This document shows, piece by piece, positions 43,862 to 53,147 of a DNA stretch of 64,000 nt. A program made the translations under genes and the position numbers. Source of the DNA: Nitrospinaceae bacterium (GTDB lineage: Bacteria; Nitrospinota; Nitrospinia; Nitrospinales; VA-1); contig BQJC01000002.1 of assembly GCA_021604505.1 (NCBI GenBank), positions 682,001 to 746,000 of the forward strand, in the 5' to 3' direction. Each line of letters begins with the position of its first letter. Position 1 is the first letter of the stretch. The notes below the pieces were generated by a model, which saw only the letters and a program-made list of their open reading frames with translations, searched no databases and was not told the origin of the DNA.

Positions 43862-44989
43862 CTAACTTTCAACGGAGTCGGGAATTTTTTCCAGCTCCAC
43901 GTCAATCGTCATCTGTTTGCCCTTGCGAACGAGAACGACGGGCATTTTTTTTCCTGCAGGCGCGTGCGCGACCCATTTGGGAAGTTCGCGCGAGCTTTTG
44001 ATCGCATGCCCGTCGAATCCCGTGATGACATCATTGGATTCGATTCCCGCTAAGGAAGCAGGACTGCCTGCCATCACTTCCGTTACCAGAGAACCTTGAT
44101 CCACAGACAGATTCAAAGACTCTTTGGCGTCCAGAGTGATGTCCTGCACAGTAACACCCAGCCAGCTGCGAACCACCCGGCCCGTTTCCTTAAGCTGCGG
44201 AAGCAGTTGCTTCACCAGATCGATGGGTAATGAAAACCCCAGTCCCTGACCCTGAGAGAGAATGGCGGTGTTTATGCCGATCACCTCCCCCTTCATGTTG
44301 ATCAATGGACCCCCGGAGTTTCCAGGGTTGATCGGGGCGTCGGTCTGAATGAAATCGTCAAACGGGCTTGTTCCCAGAGACCGGCCCTTGCCGCTGACAA
44401 TCCCCGCGGTGACCGTCAAGTCGAGGCCGAAAGGACTGCCGATGGCCATCACCCATTCACCCGGTTTCAGTTTTTCGGAACTGCCCAGTGGAAGCACCGG
44501 TAAGTCGTATCCTGCATCGATCTTGATGAGGGCAATATCCGTTTCGGGATCGATGCCCACGGGTTTACCGCGAAACAGTTTTCCATCCGACAAAGTCACT
44601 TGCACGGCATCGGAACCCTGCACCACATGGGAATTGGTTAAAATATAACCCTCCTTGTGAATGATAAATCCAGAGCCCGCTCCTCTCGGCAGGAATTCCT
44701 CCGAAGGCCGCGGCCCATAATTCCTGAAGGGTCCCCAGGGATAGTTTCTATTGAAACTGCGGTTGATCATTTGCAGGGAACGGATGTTGACCACCGCAGG
44801 GCTTAATTTTTCAGCCAATTTACTGAGCAGATCCCCGCCGGGGACAACAGGTGTAACGGTTTCCGTTTTCTGCGTCCACAATGTACCTGTCGTTTCCTGA
44901 AAGGCGGCGACACTCGCTGCCAATAAAAACAACAGGCCTCCAGCCAGAACAATTGCAACCAGGCGATTCAAAAATTTCATCTTTCTCAT
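43862..44989 (-). CDS. HtrA/DegP-type periplasmic serine protease
   Basis: The 375-residue protein has a signal or membrane anchor (about 11-29) and a trypsin-like domain with His121 (LTNSHVV), Asp151 (ETDIALIKID) and Ser225 (PGNSGGPLI). One PDZ domain (about 270-365) has SWLGVTVQDITLD and SPASLAGIESNDVITGFDG. A single PDZ fits DegS or HhoA-like proteases rather than DegP (two PDZ). It degrades or senses misfolded envelope proteins. Stand-alone; own promoter in the 160-base upstream region. Confidence 0.92.
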   Translation of the reverse strand: MRKMKFLNRLVAIVLAGGLLFLLAASVAAFQETTGTLWTQKTETVTPVVPGGDLLSKLAEKLSPAVVNIRSLQMINRSFNRNYPWGPFRNYGPRPSEEFLPRGAGSGFIIHKEGYILTNSHVVQGSDAVQVTLSDGKLFRGKPVGIDPETDIALIKIDAGYDLPVLPLGSSEKLKPGEWVMAIGSPFGLDLTVTAGIVSGKGRSLGTSPFDDFIQTDAPINPGNSGGPLINMKGEVIGINTAILSQGQGLGFSLPIDLVKQLLPQLKETGRVVRSWLGVTVQDITLDAKESLNLSVDQGSLVTEVMAGSPASLAGIESNDVITGFDGHAIKSSRELPKWVAHAPAGKKMPVVLVRKGKQMTIDVELEKIPDSVES

Positions 44990-45150
44990 TTTAAGGTTCC
45001 TTCTCTCGATTAAAGATGGGTTCCATTCAAGATTAAGAAAAACAAAATTGATTTTTGATTAATTCAGGATTAAAAATTTTTAATAAGATAAACAGGTTGA
45101 GGAAGGGATCTTACAAAAAGCTGCGCGGTCAGAGAGAGGGTGTTAGAAAG

Positions 45151-46089
45151 TCAAACCAGGTTTTCCCACACCACGGCGGCCAGGGCCTCAATGAATGCGG
45201 GGGACAGGTTCATGGATTCTGTCCGGTAAAGGTCGAGTTTGCGCTCTCTGGCGTACGCTTTGAAATCGATATCGATGTCGTAAAGAATTTCGATATGATC
45301 GGAAACAAAACCCACCGGGACCACAAGGACGGTTCGTGCGCCGTAACGGGCAATTTTATCGAGGACCGATTCCACTGGCGGTCCCAACCACGGTACCGGG
45401 ATCATCCCCTGGCTCTGGTAAGCCATATGCCAATGGGTGGGTTGCACCCGGTCCACGATTTTGCGCACGGTTTTTTCATATTCTTCGGCATAGGGGTCGC
45501 CTTCGTCCAAAGAGGATGCGGGTATGCTGTGCACGGTGAATATGGTGTGAATTTGGTTTTTACCTTGTTTTTTTAATGACTCAATGGCCTGTTCGTACTT
45601 TTCGACGAAGGCATCCGTCAGGCAGGGATGGTCGCACCAGCTGGAGATGGTGTGAACCTGCAAATCTTTTGCCTCACATTCCTGTAACGCCTCGTTAAAC
45701 GATTTGAAATAACGCTCGGTGCTCCATTTGCTGTATTGCGGGGCGAGGCAGATGGCGTAAACTTTTTTGATACCATCGTCCACCATCTGTTTGACAACGT
45801 CCCGGATGTAGGGACTCCAACTGCGCATGCCAAAATAAACTTTGAAGGCGTTTTTACCATCCTGATTGATAAAGTTTTCCAGGGCTTCGGCCTGCCCGCG
45901 GGTGATTTCAAGCAATGGCGAACTGCCGCCGATGGCCTGGTAACGCTCGCGGATCAATTGGATCACTTCCGGCGTGGAGTCTTTTCCGCCGCGGATATTT
46001 TTCAAATAAAGGGGGATGTCGTCCACAGAGGTCGGCGCCCCGTGTGCCATCAAAAATATTGCAGTGGTTGGTGACGAGCCGTCATGCAT
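45151..46089 (-). CDS. hemH: Ferrochelatase
   Basis: HemH inserts iron into protoporphyrin IX or, in the coproporphyrin route, coproporphyrin III. The 312 residues contain the family features near the N terminus (FLMAHGAPTSVDDIPLYLKN), YFGMRSWSPYI, SCDHPCLTDAF-like SWCDHPCLTDAF and VPVGFVSDHIEILYDIDID; His and Glu of the last segment bind the metal. Its ATG overlaps the hemE stop by eight bases, so the two are translationally coupled. Which of the two substrates is used cannot be told from sequence alone. Confidence 0.93.
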   Translation of the reverse strand: MHDGSSPTTAIFLMAHGAPTSVDDIPLYLKNIRGGKDSTPEVIQLIRERYQAIGGSSPLLEITRGQAEALENFINQDGKNAFKVYFGMRSWSPYIRDVVKQMVDDGIKKVYAICLAPQYSKWSTERYFKSFNEALQECEAKDLQVHTISSWCDHPCLTDAFVEKYEQAIESLKKQGKNQIHTIFTVHSIPASSLDEGDPYAEEYEKTVRKIVDRVQPTHWHMAYQSQGMIPVPWLGPPVESVLDKIARYGARTVLVVPVGFVSDHIEILYDIDIDFKAYARERKLDLYRTESMNLSPAFIEALAAVVWENLV

Positions 46090-47134
46090 GACGGTATTCG
46101 TGCACCATATCGCAGACGGCTTTTACGTGATCTACAGGAGTGTGTTGTAGTATCCCGTGTCCCAGATTGAAAATATGGCCGGGCCGGCCTTGGGCGCGGC
46201 GCATGATGTCGTGCACCCGCTCTTTAATAACCGGGAGAGGTGCGAATAAAATCACCGGATCGAGATTGCCCTGAATCGGCTGATCATGGCCCACCTGTTG
46301 CCACGCATCGTCGAGATTGATGCGCCAGTCAAAACTGATCACGTCGCCTCCGGCTTGCGCCACCCGGTCCAGCATGGTGGACGTGCCGGTGCTGAAATTG
46401 ATGATCGGGACACCGGTGTCCTTCACGCCTTCAATCACCCGCTTGGTGTAGGGCAGGACATAGCGGGTGTAGTCTTCCGGGCTGAGGCACCCCACCCAGC
46501 TGTCAAATATCTGCAAGGCCTGGGCGCCGGCCTTCACCTGCATTTTTAAATAATCGATGAGGGTGGTGCAGACCTTGTCCATCAATCGTTCCCACAGGTC
46601 CGGAGCTTCAAACATCATCATTTTAGTGGTGGTGAAGTCTCGTGATTTTCCGCCTTCAACCATATAACTGCAAAGCGTGAAGGGCGCTCCGGCAAACCCT
46701 ATAAGAGGAATTTTTCCGGAAATTTCACTGCGCACCATGCGGATGGCGTCGCCGACAAAGCCCAGTTGCTCCTCAGCATTCACGGGAAGGAGTTTTTCCA
46801 CGTCCTTCGCATCTCTTACGGGGCGGGGGATCGACGGCCCGTCTCCGACGACGAACTCCAGTCCCGTTCCCATCGGTTCAAGGGGAAGAAGAATATCCGC
46901 GAAAATGATGGCGGCGTCGATATCGAGAGCGTTCACCGGTTGCAGGGTCACCTGCGTGGCCAGTTCCGGGGTTTTACACATTTCCAGAAAAGTATATTTT
47001 TCTTTGAGATCGCGGTAGGCCTTCATATAACGTCCCGCCTGACGCATGAACCATACCGGGGTGGCGTCCACCGGTTCGCCGCCGCATGCTTTTAAAAATC
47101 GAAAATCCTTGTTTTCACTCATGGTTGCTTTCAT
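46082..47134 (-). CDS. hemE: Uroporphyrinogen decarboxylase
   Basis: HemE removes four carboxylates from uroporphyrinogen III to give coproporphyrinogen III. The 350-residue protein has PVWFMRQAGRYMKAYR (substrate-binding Arg), the catalytic region IFADILLPLEPMG, GFAGAPFTLCSYMVEGG and the C-terminal HIFNLGHGI (His-box). All are conserved. It precedes hemH, with the hemG-like gene 16 kb away on the other strand. Confidence 0.97.
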   Translation of the reverse strand: MKATMSENKDFRFLKACGGEPVDATPVWFMRQAGRYMKAYRDLKEKYTFLEMCKTPELATQVTLQPVNALDIDAAIIFADILLPLEPMGTGLEFVVGDGPSIPRPVRDAKDVEKLLPVNAEEQLGFVGDAIRMVRSEISGKIPLIGFAGAPFTLCSYMVEGGKSRDFTTTKMMMFEAPDLWERLMDKVCTTLIDYLKMQVKAGAQALQIFDSWVGCLSPEDYTRYVLPYTKRVIEGVKDTGVPIINFSTGTSTMLDRVAQAGGDVISFDWRINLDDAWQQVGHDQPIQGNLDPVILFAPLPVIKERVHDIMRRAQGRPGHIFNLGHGILQHTPVDHVKAVCDMVHEYRHA

Positions 47135-47198
47135 TTTTAGGGGTTGAATGCCGTTGATTATAAACTCCGGGAAGCGGGTTTTTCAATGGGTATATTTG

Positions 47199-48359
47199 CT
47201 AGGAAGTGAAATAAGAATCCGAAGCGCGGGGAATCGTTTTTTCAATGTTCCGAATTTCCGTCAAAACCATTTCGTCGCGTTCTTCCGCAAGGTTTTCCTT
47301 AAGAACGGGGTGGACTTTCGCCTTTAACAGCTGTCCCAGCGCCCAAACCGCGTGTGCGCGTATGAGAGGTTCCTTGTCGCTGAGAACCTCTATCAAAGGA
47401 GAAACCGCATCGGGGTTACCGGAATTTCCGAGAGCCACCGCGACGTTGCGCAACAATCCCCGGCGTTTGATGCGCTTAACGGGGCTTTTTTTAAACCGGC
47501 GGCTGAAATCGTCTCCATCCAGGCGGATCAAATCGATGAGGCGGCGCACGCCGTCCCGTTCGTGAAAGGCTTCGTCCGCGGTCTTTACCGCGTATGAATT
47601 CCACGGGCAAACGATCTGGCAATCGTCGCAACCGTAAATCCGGTTTCCGATGGCTTGCCGGAATTCCAAAGGGATCACCCCCTTGAGTTCGATGGTCAGA
47701 TAGGAAATGCAGCGCCTGGAGTCCAGAACATAGGGCGCGACGATGGCCTGCGTGGGGCAGATATCGATGCAATCTTTACAGGTGCCACAACGGTCTTCAG
47801 CCTCTTTGTTTACAGGAAGCCGGATGTCGGTCAGAATTTCGGAAAGAAAATACCAGGAGCCGATGCCTTCTGAGATCAGGTTGGTGTGCTTGCCCACCCA
47901 GCCGATGCCGGCTTTCTGGGCCAGGGGTTTTTCGAGCACCGGACCGGTGTCAACATAAACTTTGGTGTGGCAGTCGTCAAATTCCTGATGGATTATTTCT
48001 TCAAGCCGTTTCAGCCGGGGAATCAAAACCTCATGGTAGTCGTCGTTGAGCGCGTAAAGCGAGATATCTCCCTGGTCGGTGTCGTCCAAAAAGGTCATGT
48101 CTTTTGCCTGCGGGAAATAATTCGTCCGCAAACAGATCACGCTCTGCACTCCGGTAAGCACCTTATCCAAATCCGCCCGTTTTTCCGCCCAGCGGCCCAT
48201 ATAACCCATCTCTCCGTCATATTGTCGGACGAGCCAGCTCTTAAAATGCGCCACCGCTTCGGGAGTATCAGGCCGGGTGATGCCGAAGCCGTCAAACCCG
48301 AGGTTTCTGGACGCGTTCTCAATCGTCCTCACTTTTTCCTGCAATCCGGTAGAATCCAT
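47199..48359 (-). CDS. queG: Epoxyqueuosine reductase
   Basis: QueG uses cobalamin and two [4Fe-4S] clusters to reduce epoxyqueuosine to queuosine in tRNA. The 386 residues show the N-terminal DUF1730 domain, two cluster motifs (CGTCKDCIDICPTQAI and CDDCQIVCPWN), and C-terminal HEAT-like repeats (ALGNSGNPDAVSPLIEVLSD, IRAHAVWALGQLL). Normal length for the HEAT-containing form. Divergent from the histone-deacetylase-family gene. Confidence 0.95.
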   Translation of the reverse strand: MDSTGLQEKVRTIENASRNLGFDGFGITRPDTPEAVAHFKSWLVRQYDGEMGYMGRWAEKRADLDKVLTGVQSVICLRTNYFPQAKDMTFLDDTDQGDISLYALNDDYHEVLIPRLKRLEEIIHQEFDDCHTKVYVDTGPVLEKPLAQKAGIGWVGKHTNLISEGIGSWYFLSEILTDIRLPVNKEAEDRCGTCKDCIDICPTQAIVAPYVLDSRRCISYLTIELKGVIPLEFRQAIGNRIYGCDDCQIVCPWNSYAVKTADEAFHERDGVRRLIDLIRLDGDDFSRRFKKSPVKRIKRRGLLRNVAVALGNSGNPDAVSPLIEVLSDKEPLIRAHAVWALGQLLKAKVHPVLKENLAEERDEMVLTEIRNIEKTIPRASDSYFTS

Positions 48360-48470
48360 TTCAGCCGCTATTGTTCAAAATTTTTTATTCTGATATTCTC
48401 TCACCAAACAAAATACAAACAAAGAACAACCTGTTCGATCAGGAAATTTCTAATATTGAGAGTGGCCGCC

Positions 48471-49406
48471 ATGGGGAAAACCAGTTTTATATACAACCCG
48501 CTTTATCTGAAACACGAGACCGATCCGCACCCGGAAACGCCAAGAAGGCTGGAAGCCATTTATGGCAAAATCCAGAGTTCGGAAATTTCCTCGCAGTTGA
48601 TTTTTACCGAGCCCCGGCAGGCGGCGCCCGAGCAAATCGCCATGAACCACAGTGCCGGTTACATCGACCAGGTGAAGGCCTCCTGTGAGCAGGGAGTGCG
48701 AAATCTGGATGCCGACACCGTCATCAGCCAAAATTCTTACGATGCCGCGGTTCTGGCCGCAGGCGCTGGGTTGACGGCGGTGGATATGGTTCTCGATGGA
48801 GAGGCGGACAACGTATTTTGCGCCGTGCGTCCTCCCGGCCATCATGCGGAACAAAACCGCGCCATGGGTTTTTGCCTTTTTAACAACGTCGCTGTCGCCG
48901 CCCGCTATGCGATCCGGGAGAGGGATCTCAACCGGGTGTTTATTTTCGACTGGGACGTGCATCACGGCAACGGCACCCAGCATTCCTTCTACTCCGATTC
49001 GGCAGTGTATTATTCCAGTGCCCATCAGTTCCCGTTTTACCCCGGAACCGGGGACAAAGACGAAACCGGGTCCGGCGATGGATTGGGGACCACCCTCAAT
49101 TTTCCTCTGAGAGCGTATTCCGGCGATGCGGACTATCTGGCTTTGGTTGAAAATCAACTCATCCCGGAGATGATTAAATTCAAGCCCGATTTGATCATCA
49201 TTTCTGCGGGCTTTGACGCCCATACAGGCGATCCACTGGCTAACATGGAAGTCACTACGGAAGGTTTTGGTAAAATGACAGAACTGATCAAGAACGCCGC
49301 TCAGGAAATTTGCCAGGGCCGTTTGATCTCCATGCTGGAAGGCGGGTACAATCTCGAGGAATTGAGCGATTCGGTTCACAACCATTTGATATCCTTATTG
49401 AAATAG
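48471..49406 (+). CDS. Histone-deacetylase-family metallohydrolase (AcuC/AphA-like)
   Basis: I choose ATG 48471 (a long in-frame extension from 47886 runs antisense to queG). The 311 residues have VRPPGHHAEQNRAMGFCLFN, DWDVHHGNGTQHSFY (zinc ligands Asp and His) and SAGFDAHTGDPLA (Asp ligand and catalytic region). These zinc enzymes remove acetyl or other acyl groups from amines such as polyamines or lysine. It is 38 bases upstream of the ClpC-type gene and may be co-transcribed with it. Confidence 0.92.
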   Translation: MGKTSFIYNPLYLKHETDPHPETPRRLEAIYGKIQSSEISSQLIFTEPRQAAPEQIAMNHSAGYIDQVKASCEQGVRNLDADTVISQNSYDAAVLAAGAGLTAVDMVLDGEADNVFCAVRPPGHHAEQNRAMGFCLFNNVAVAARYAIRERDLNRVFIFDWDVHHGNGTQHSFYSDSAVYYSSAHQFPFYPGTGDKDETGSGDGLGTTLNFPLRAYSGDADYLALVENQLIPEMIKFKPDLIIISAGFDAHTGDPLANMEVTTEGFGKMTELIKNAAQEICQGRLISMLEGGYNLEELSDSVHNHLISLLK

Positions 49407-49444
49407 CCGGTGATGCATTCGCCGCTTTTGTAACATCCAAAACC

Positions 49445-51910
49445 ATGCTTCAACAATACGTTCGCAACTTCACAAACAAAGTCGTCGAAGCCCTGAACAT
49501 CGGGTCCATGGAAATGATCAACCTGCATCAGGACCTGCTCACCCCGGAATTCATCCTGCTCGGACTTCTGGAGCAGGAAGAGTCCATGGTCGTCGAATTG
49601 CTGGAAAGGATCCGCCCGGACGAAAAAAACCTGCACAATGAGTTACTGGAAGCTGTTTTTGAAGCGCAAAAGGATCAGCGGAAAATAAAAGGCAAACCCA
49701 TTCAGCAAATCCAGCTCGCCAAGGAAACCGAAACCCTGTTCGAAATTGCCCAGGAAGAAACAAAAAAAATGGGAGATAAATTTATCGGTGTGGGAGCGGT
49801 TTTTCTGGCATCACTGGACCCGCGTGTCGGTAAAGTGGCGGCCATCCTCAAGGAAGCCGGCCTGCAATATGACAGGGTCAAGGAAGAATTGGAGAGCCTG
49901 CGAGGCGGACGAACCGTAGACGCCAAAGACGCGGAAGGAAGGTTCAACGTCCTGGATCAATTCACCACCGATCTCACCGACCTCGCCCGCCGGGGCGAAC
50001 TGGACCCGGTCATTGGCCGGGAAAATGAAATCAACCGGCTCATTCAAATCCTCACCCGCCGGAAAAAAAACAATCCCGTTCTGATCGGTGAAACCGGCGT
50101 GGGGAAAACCGTGATCGTCGACCGGCTGGCGCAACGAATCGTCAACGCGGAAGTCCCCAATTCCCTGCTGAACAAACGGGTCAAGGTGCTGGAAATGTCC
50201 GAGGTCATCGCCGGAGCTAAAATGCGCGGTGAGTTCGAAGAGCGCATGAAAATGGTCAAGGATGAAATCATCGCCGCGCGGGGGAACATCATTCTGTTCA
50301 TCGACGAACTGCATACCATCGTCAGCGCAGGGGCCGGGGCAGGCGGGGTGGATGCGTCCAACATGCTGAAAGCCGCTCTCGCCAAAGGACAACTGCAGTG
50401 CATCGGCGCCACCACCACGGAAGAATATAAAAAACACATTGAAGAAGACAAGGCGCTGGCCAGACGGTTTCAGCCCGTTCTGGTCCAGGAACCCTCGGTG
50501 GAGCTGACCATAAAAATTCTCGAAGGACTCAAGTCAAAATACGAACAGCATCATGAGATAACTTATAAACCATCAGCGATTGTGGCCGCCGCCAAGTTAT
50601 CTGAAAAACACGTGTCCGACCGGTCCTTGCCGGACAAGGCCATCGACCTTCTCTATGAAGCGGGAGCGCAAAAGCATCTGGCCCTCATCAATGTTCCCGT
50701 TCCCATTCGCGAACTGGAAAATGAAAAAAACCATTTAATGCAGAGGCAAAATGAAGAATTCGCCAGGCAGGAATTCGAGGAGGTCGCCGAGATTCGGCAA
50801 AAAATTCTCGAACTGGATAAAAAACTCTCTGAGGAAAAAATAAAATGGCAACAGGAATTGGCTGATATTGACGCTTACGTGAGCGAAGAGGACATCGCCA
50901 ACATCGTTGCCGCCTGGACAGGCATTCCAGTCAGCAAAATTCAGGAAACGGAGAAAGACAAACTGATGCGTATGGAGGAGAACCTCCACAAGCGGGTCAT
51001 TGGGCAAAACAACGCCATCATCGCGGTCAGCAACGCCATTCGCAGAAACCGCGCCGGCCTCAAAGAGAAAGATAAACCGATCGGAAGTTTTCTCTTTCTA
51101 GGGCCAACGGGAGTCGGAAAAACCGAACTCGCCAAGGCCCTGGCAGAATTTCTCCTCGACGATGAAAACCGCATCATCCGTCTGGACATGTCGGAATATA
51201 TGGAAAAACACACCGTGTCAAAAATCATCGGCTCGCCGCCGGGTTACGTGGGCTATGACGAAGGCGGGCAGTTGACAGAAAAGGTCCGGCGCAACCCGTA
51301 CAGCGTCATCCTGCTCGACGAACTGGAGAAAGCTCATCCGGACGTTTTTAATATTCTTCTGCAGCTTCTGGACGACGGGCGATTGACGGATGCGCAGGGT
51401 CGAGTCACCAGTTTTAAAAACGCCATCATCATCGGCACTTCCAATATCGGGTCCAAGGCGATCTCTGAAACGGAAAAGGGCATCGGGTTTGGGACCACGA
51501 CGGAGACTGTAAAAAAATACCAACAGGTGCAGGCCCTGGTTTTAAGCGAAGCCAAAAAACTGTTCAAGCCGGAATTCATCAATCGTCTGGACGACCTGAT
51601 GGTGTTTCACAGTCTGACAGAAGAGAACATTCGGGAAATCGCCGACCTGATGATCGACAACCTCAACAAACGCCTGACCGAACAGGAACTCCATATTGAA
51701 GTTTCCACAAAAGCAAAAGATAAGCTGGCGAAAGACGGATTCAGCGAAGTCTACGGCGCGCGGCCTTTGAAACGGCTGATCGAGGACCAAATCGAAAACC
51801 CCATTTCGATGAAAATCATCAACGGCGAGTTCATTTTTGGAGATACCATCCGGGTCGACCTCGAAAACGATGAGTACACGTTTGCCAAAGTGACCCAACC
51901 CTCTGATTAA
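49445..51910 (+). CDS. clpC: ClpC-type AAA+ unfoldase
   Basis: ATG 49445 gives 821 residues; the frame upstream runs inside the previous gene. The protein has an N domain (about 1-150), AAA1 with Walker A GETGVGKT (about 215) and Walker B IILFIDELH, a UVR-like linker (about 435-460, EFEEVAEIRQKILELDKKL), and AAA2 with GPTGVGKT (about 552), Walker B ILLDELEKAHPD and a ClpC-like C terminus (GARPLKRLIEDQIENPIS). The UVR linker favours ClpC over ClpA or ClpB. The N domain is divergent from the ClpC consensus. It probably feeds ClpP for protein quality control. Confidence 0.9.
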   Translation: MLQQYVRNFTNKVVEALNIGSMEMINLHQDLLTPEFILLGLLEQEESMVVELLERIRPDEKNLHNELLEAVFEAQKDQRKIKGKPIQQIQLAKETETLFEIAQEETKKMGDKFIGVGAVFLASLDPRVGKVAAILKEAGLQYDRVKEELESLRGGRTVDAKDAEGRFNVLDQFTTDLTDLARRGELDPVIGRENEINRLIQILTRRKKNNPVLIGETGVGKTVIVDRLAQRIVNAEVPNSLLNKRVKVLEMSEVIAGAKMRGEFEERMKMVKDEIIAARGNIILFIDELHTIVSAGAGAGGVDASNMLKAALAKGQLQCIGATTTEEYKKHIEEDKALARRFQPVLVQEPSVELTIKILEGLKSKYEQHHEITYKPSAIVAAAKLSEKHVSDRSLPDKAIDLLYEAGAQKHLALINVPVPIRELENEKNHLMQRQNEEFARQEFEEVAEIRQKILELDKKLSEEKIKWQQELADIDAYVSEEDIANIVAAWTGIPVSKIQETEKDKLMRMEENLHKRVIGQNNAIIAVSNAIRRNRAGLKEKDKPIGSFLFLGPTGVGKTELAKALAEFLLDDENRIIRLDMSEYMEKHTVSKIIGSPPGYVGYDEGGQLTEKVRRNPYSVILLDELEKAHPDVFNILLQLLDDGRLTDAQGRVTSFKNAIIIGTSNIGSKAISETEKGIGFGTTTETVKKYQQVQALVLSEAKKLFKPEFINRLDDLMVFHSLTEENIREIADLMIDNLNKRLTEQELHIEVSTKAKDKLAKDGFSEVYGARPLKRLIEDQIENPISMKIINGEFIFGDTIRVDLENDEYTFAKVTQPSD

Positions 51911-51913
51911 GAA

Positions 51914-52171
51914 ATCCCATCTTACCCTGGGAAACATCCACATGAATGAGGGTAATCTGAAAGAGGCAGGGGCGAAATTTAAAAAAGCCCTTGTGCTTGA
52001 CTCAAAATTTACCAACGTCTACTTCATTTTGGGGGTATTTTGGGAGAAATGAGAGGGGCTCTAGGTGCGGCAAAATGGGCGTATGAAGAAGCCTTGCGGT
52101 TTGATCCAAATGATGCAGAGGCAAAAGAAAATCTTGAGAAGATAAAAAGAAGAATGGAGAAGGGGAAATGA
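51914..52171 (+). pseudogene. Frameshifted TPR remnant
   Basis: Directly after clpC, one frame reads LTLGNIHMNEGNLKEAGAKF and KKALVLDSKFTNVYFILGVF, then hits a stop. A shifted frame resumes GALGAAKWAYEEALRFDPND and ends at 52171. Joined, they form two adjacent TPR units, interrupted by a single-base-type slip near 52040. No N-terminal part exists because the clpC stop lies immediately upstream, so this is a truncated, decayed gene. Confidence 0.65.
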
Positions 52172-52203
52172 GCCTTTTCCTCAGCAAAACATGGAAAGTA
52201 TTT

Positions 52204-52276
52204 AAATCCCCCTAGCCCCCTTTAAAAAGGGGGAAAACCTGCTCCCCCTTCCACGAAGGGGGTTGGGGGGATTTTG
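52204..52276. repeat. Palindromic repetitive element (REP/MITE-like)
   Basis: AAATCCCCCTAGCCCCCTTT and, on the far side, AAGGGGGTTGGGGGGATTT flank inner runs of G and C, so the whole 73 bases folds on itself. Such CCCCCT...AGGGGG elements are scattered in many bacterial genomes. It lies between the TPR remnant and the next gene and may mark a former insertion or rearrangement. Confidence 0.6.
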
Positions 52277-52322
52277 ATTTTCACCTTTTTTAAAGATTCC
52301 CTTAAAAATATCCCAAAAAATC

Positions 52323-52853
52323 ATGCCTCCCGAATCCATAATACAATCACCTGACAAAAAACTCGTCACCATGGCGCTGATGGTCGCGCTGGGGGTGATT
52401 CTGCACCGCGTGGAAGCCCTGCTTCCGCTTCCCACGCCGTGGATCAAGCTGGGACTGGCCAACATCATGACGCTGCTGGCGCTGGTTTTTTTGGGCTTCA
52501 AGGAAGCTTTGATAGTCACGGCATTGCGCGTTTTTTTAGGTTCCATCATCGGCGGAACGTTTCTGGGACCGACTTTTTTTCTCAGCCTGACTGGAGGGCT
52601 CGCCGCCACCTTTCTCATGGCTCTCGTGTATGGCAGGGGACAAGGCCCATTCAGCATGATTGGCGTCAGTATTGCCGGAGCTTACGCCCATATTCTGGCA
52701 GTGACGTTTTGCGTTTATTTTATGTTTATTCCACAGGAGGCGTTTCTCAAGCTACTACCGGTGTTTTTGTCTCTGGCTCTCGTCTCCGGCCTGTTGACCG
52801 GTATCGCCGCAAATATTTTGACCCATCGCCTGGCCGCGGTGTCTTTGAGGTGA
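52323..52853 (+). CDS. Gx transporter / heptaprenyl diphosphate synthase component I family membrane protein
   Basis: The 176-residue protein has five to six membrane segments and the family motif WIKLGLANIMTLLALVFLGF, followed by GGTFLGPTFFLSLTGGLAA. Despite an old name as heptaprenyl diphosphate synthase component I, these are ECF-type S-component-like membrane proteins of uncertain substrate. ATG 52323 follows shortly after the palindromic repeat. The downstream miniprotein is not clearly coupled. Confidence 0.85.
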   Translation: MPPESIIQSPDKKLVTMALMVALGVILHRVEALLPLPTPWIKLGLANIMTLLALVFLGFKEALIVTALRVFLGSIIGGTFLGPTFFLSLTGGLAATFLMALVYGRGQGPFSMIGVSIAGAYAHILAVTFCVYFMFIPQEAFLKLLPVFLSLALVSGLLTGIAANILTHRLAAVSLR

Positions 52854-52958
52854 AAATTCAACGTGTTTCGGACGGGACCTTCCGAGTGGGAAGAAAATCT
52901 CGCGTCTCGTTCGAAATTTTTATTAGACAAGGTGGGTTTCATCCATTACACTTTTCCC

Positions 52959-53132
52959 ATGAACCAACGAAGCAACAGCAAACTTTCCATCGTCTCCGAA
53001 TTCTGGGGCTTTCTGAAGACCCGGAAAAAGTGGTGGCTGGGCCCGATCATTCTGGTCATGCTGCTCATGAGTCTTCTTATCATTTTGAGTGAAGGAAGCG
53101 CCGTCGCGCCATTCATATATACCCTTTTTTAA
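52959..53132 (+). CDS. DUF5989-type small membrane protein
   Basis: ATG 52959 is internal to a longer frame, but the family starts here. The 57 residues have a soluble N part (FWGFLKTRKKWWLGP), one hydrophobic helix (IILVMLLMSLLII) and the signature SEGSAVAPFIYTLF at the end. DUF5989 proteins typically sit beside carbamoyltransferase genes; the window's carbamoyltransferase lies 45 kb away. Here the neighbour is a GT2 gene. Confidence 0.85.
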   Translation: MNQRSNSKLSIVSEFWGFLKTRKKWWLGPIILVMLLMSLLIILSEGSAVAPFIYTLF

Positions 53133-53147
53133 TTTTCCTTCTTCTTT

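Noticed and set aside
47886-48470. N-terminal extension of the deacetylase-family gene
   Set aside because: It is antisense to queG; the deacetylase fold begins at ATG 48471.
49310-49444. N-terminal extension of the ClpC-type gene
   Set aside because: It overlaps the end of the deacetylase gene in another frame and does not resemble any Clp N terminus.
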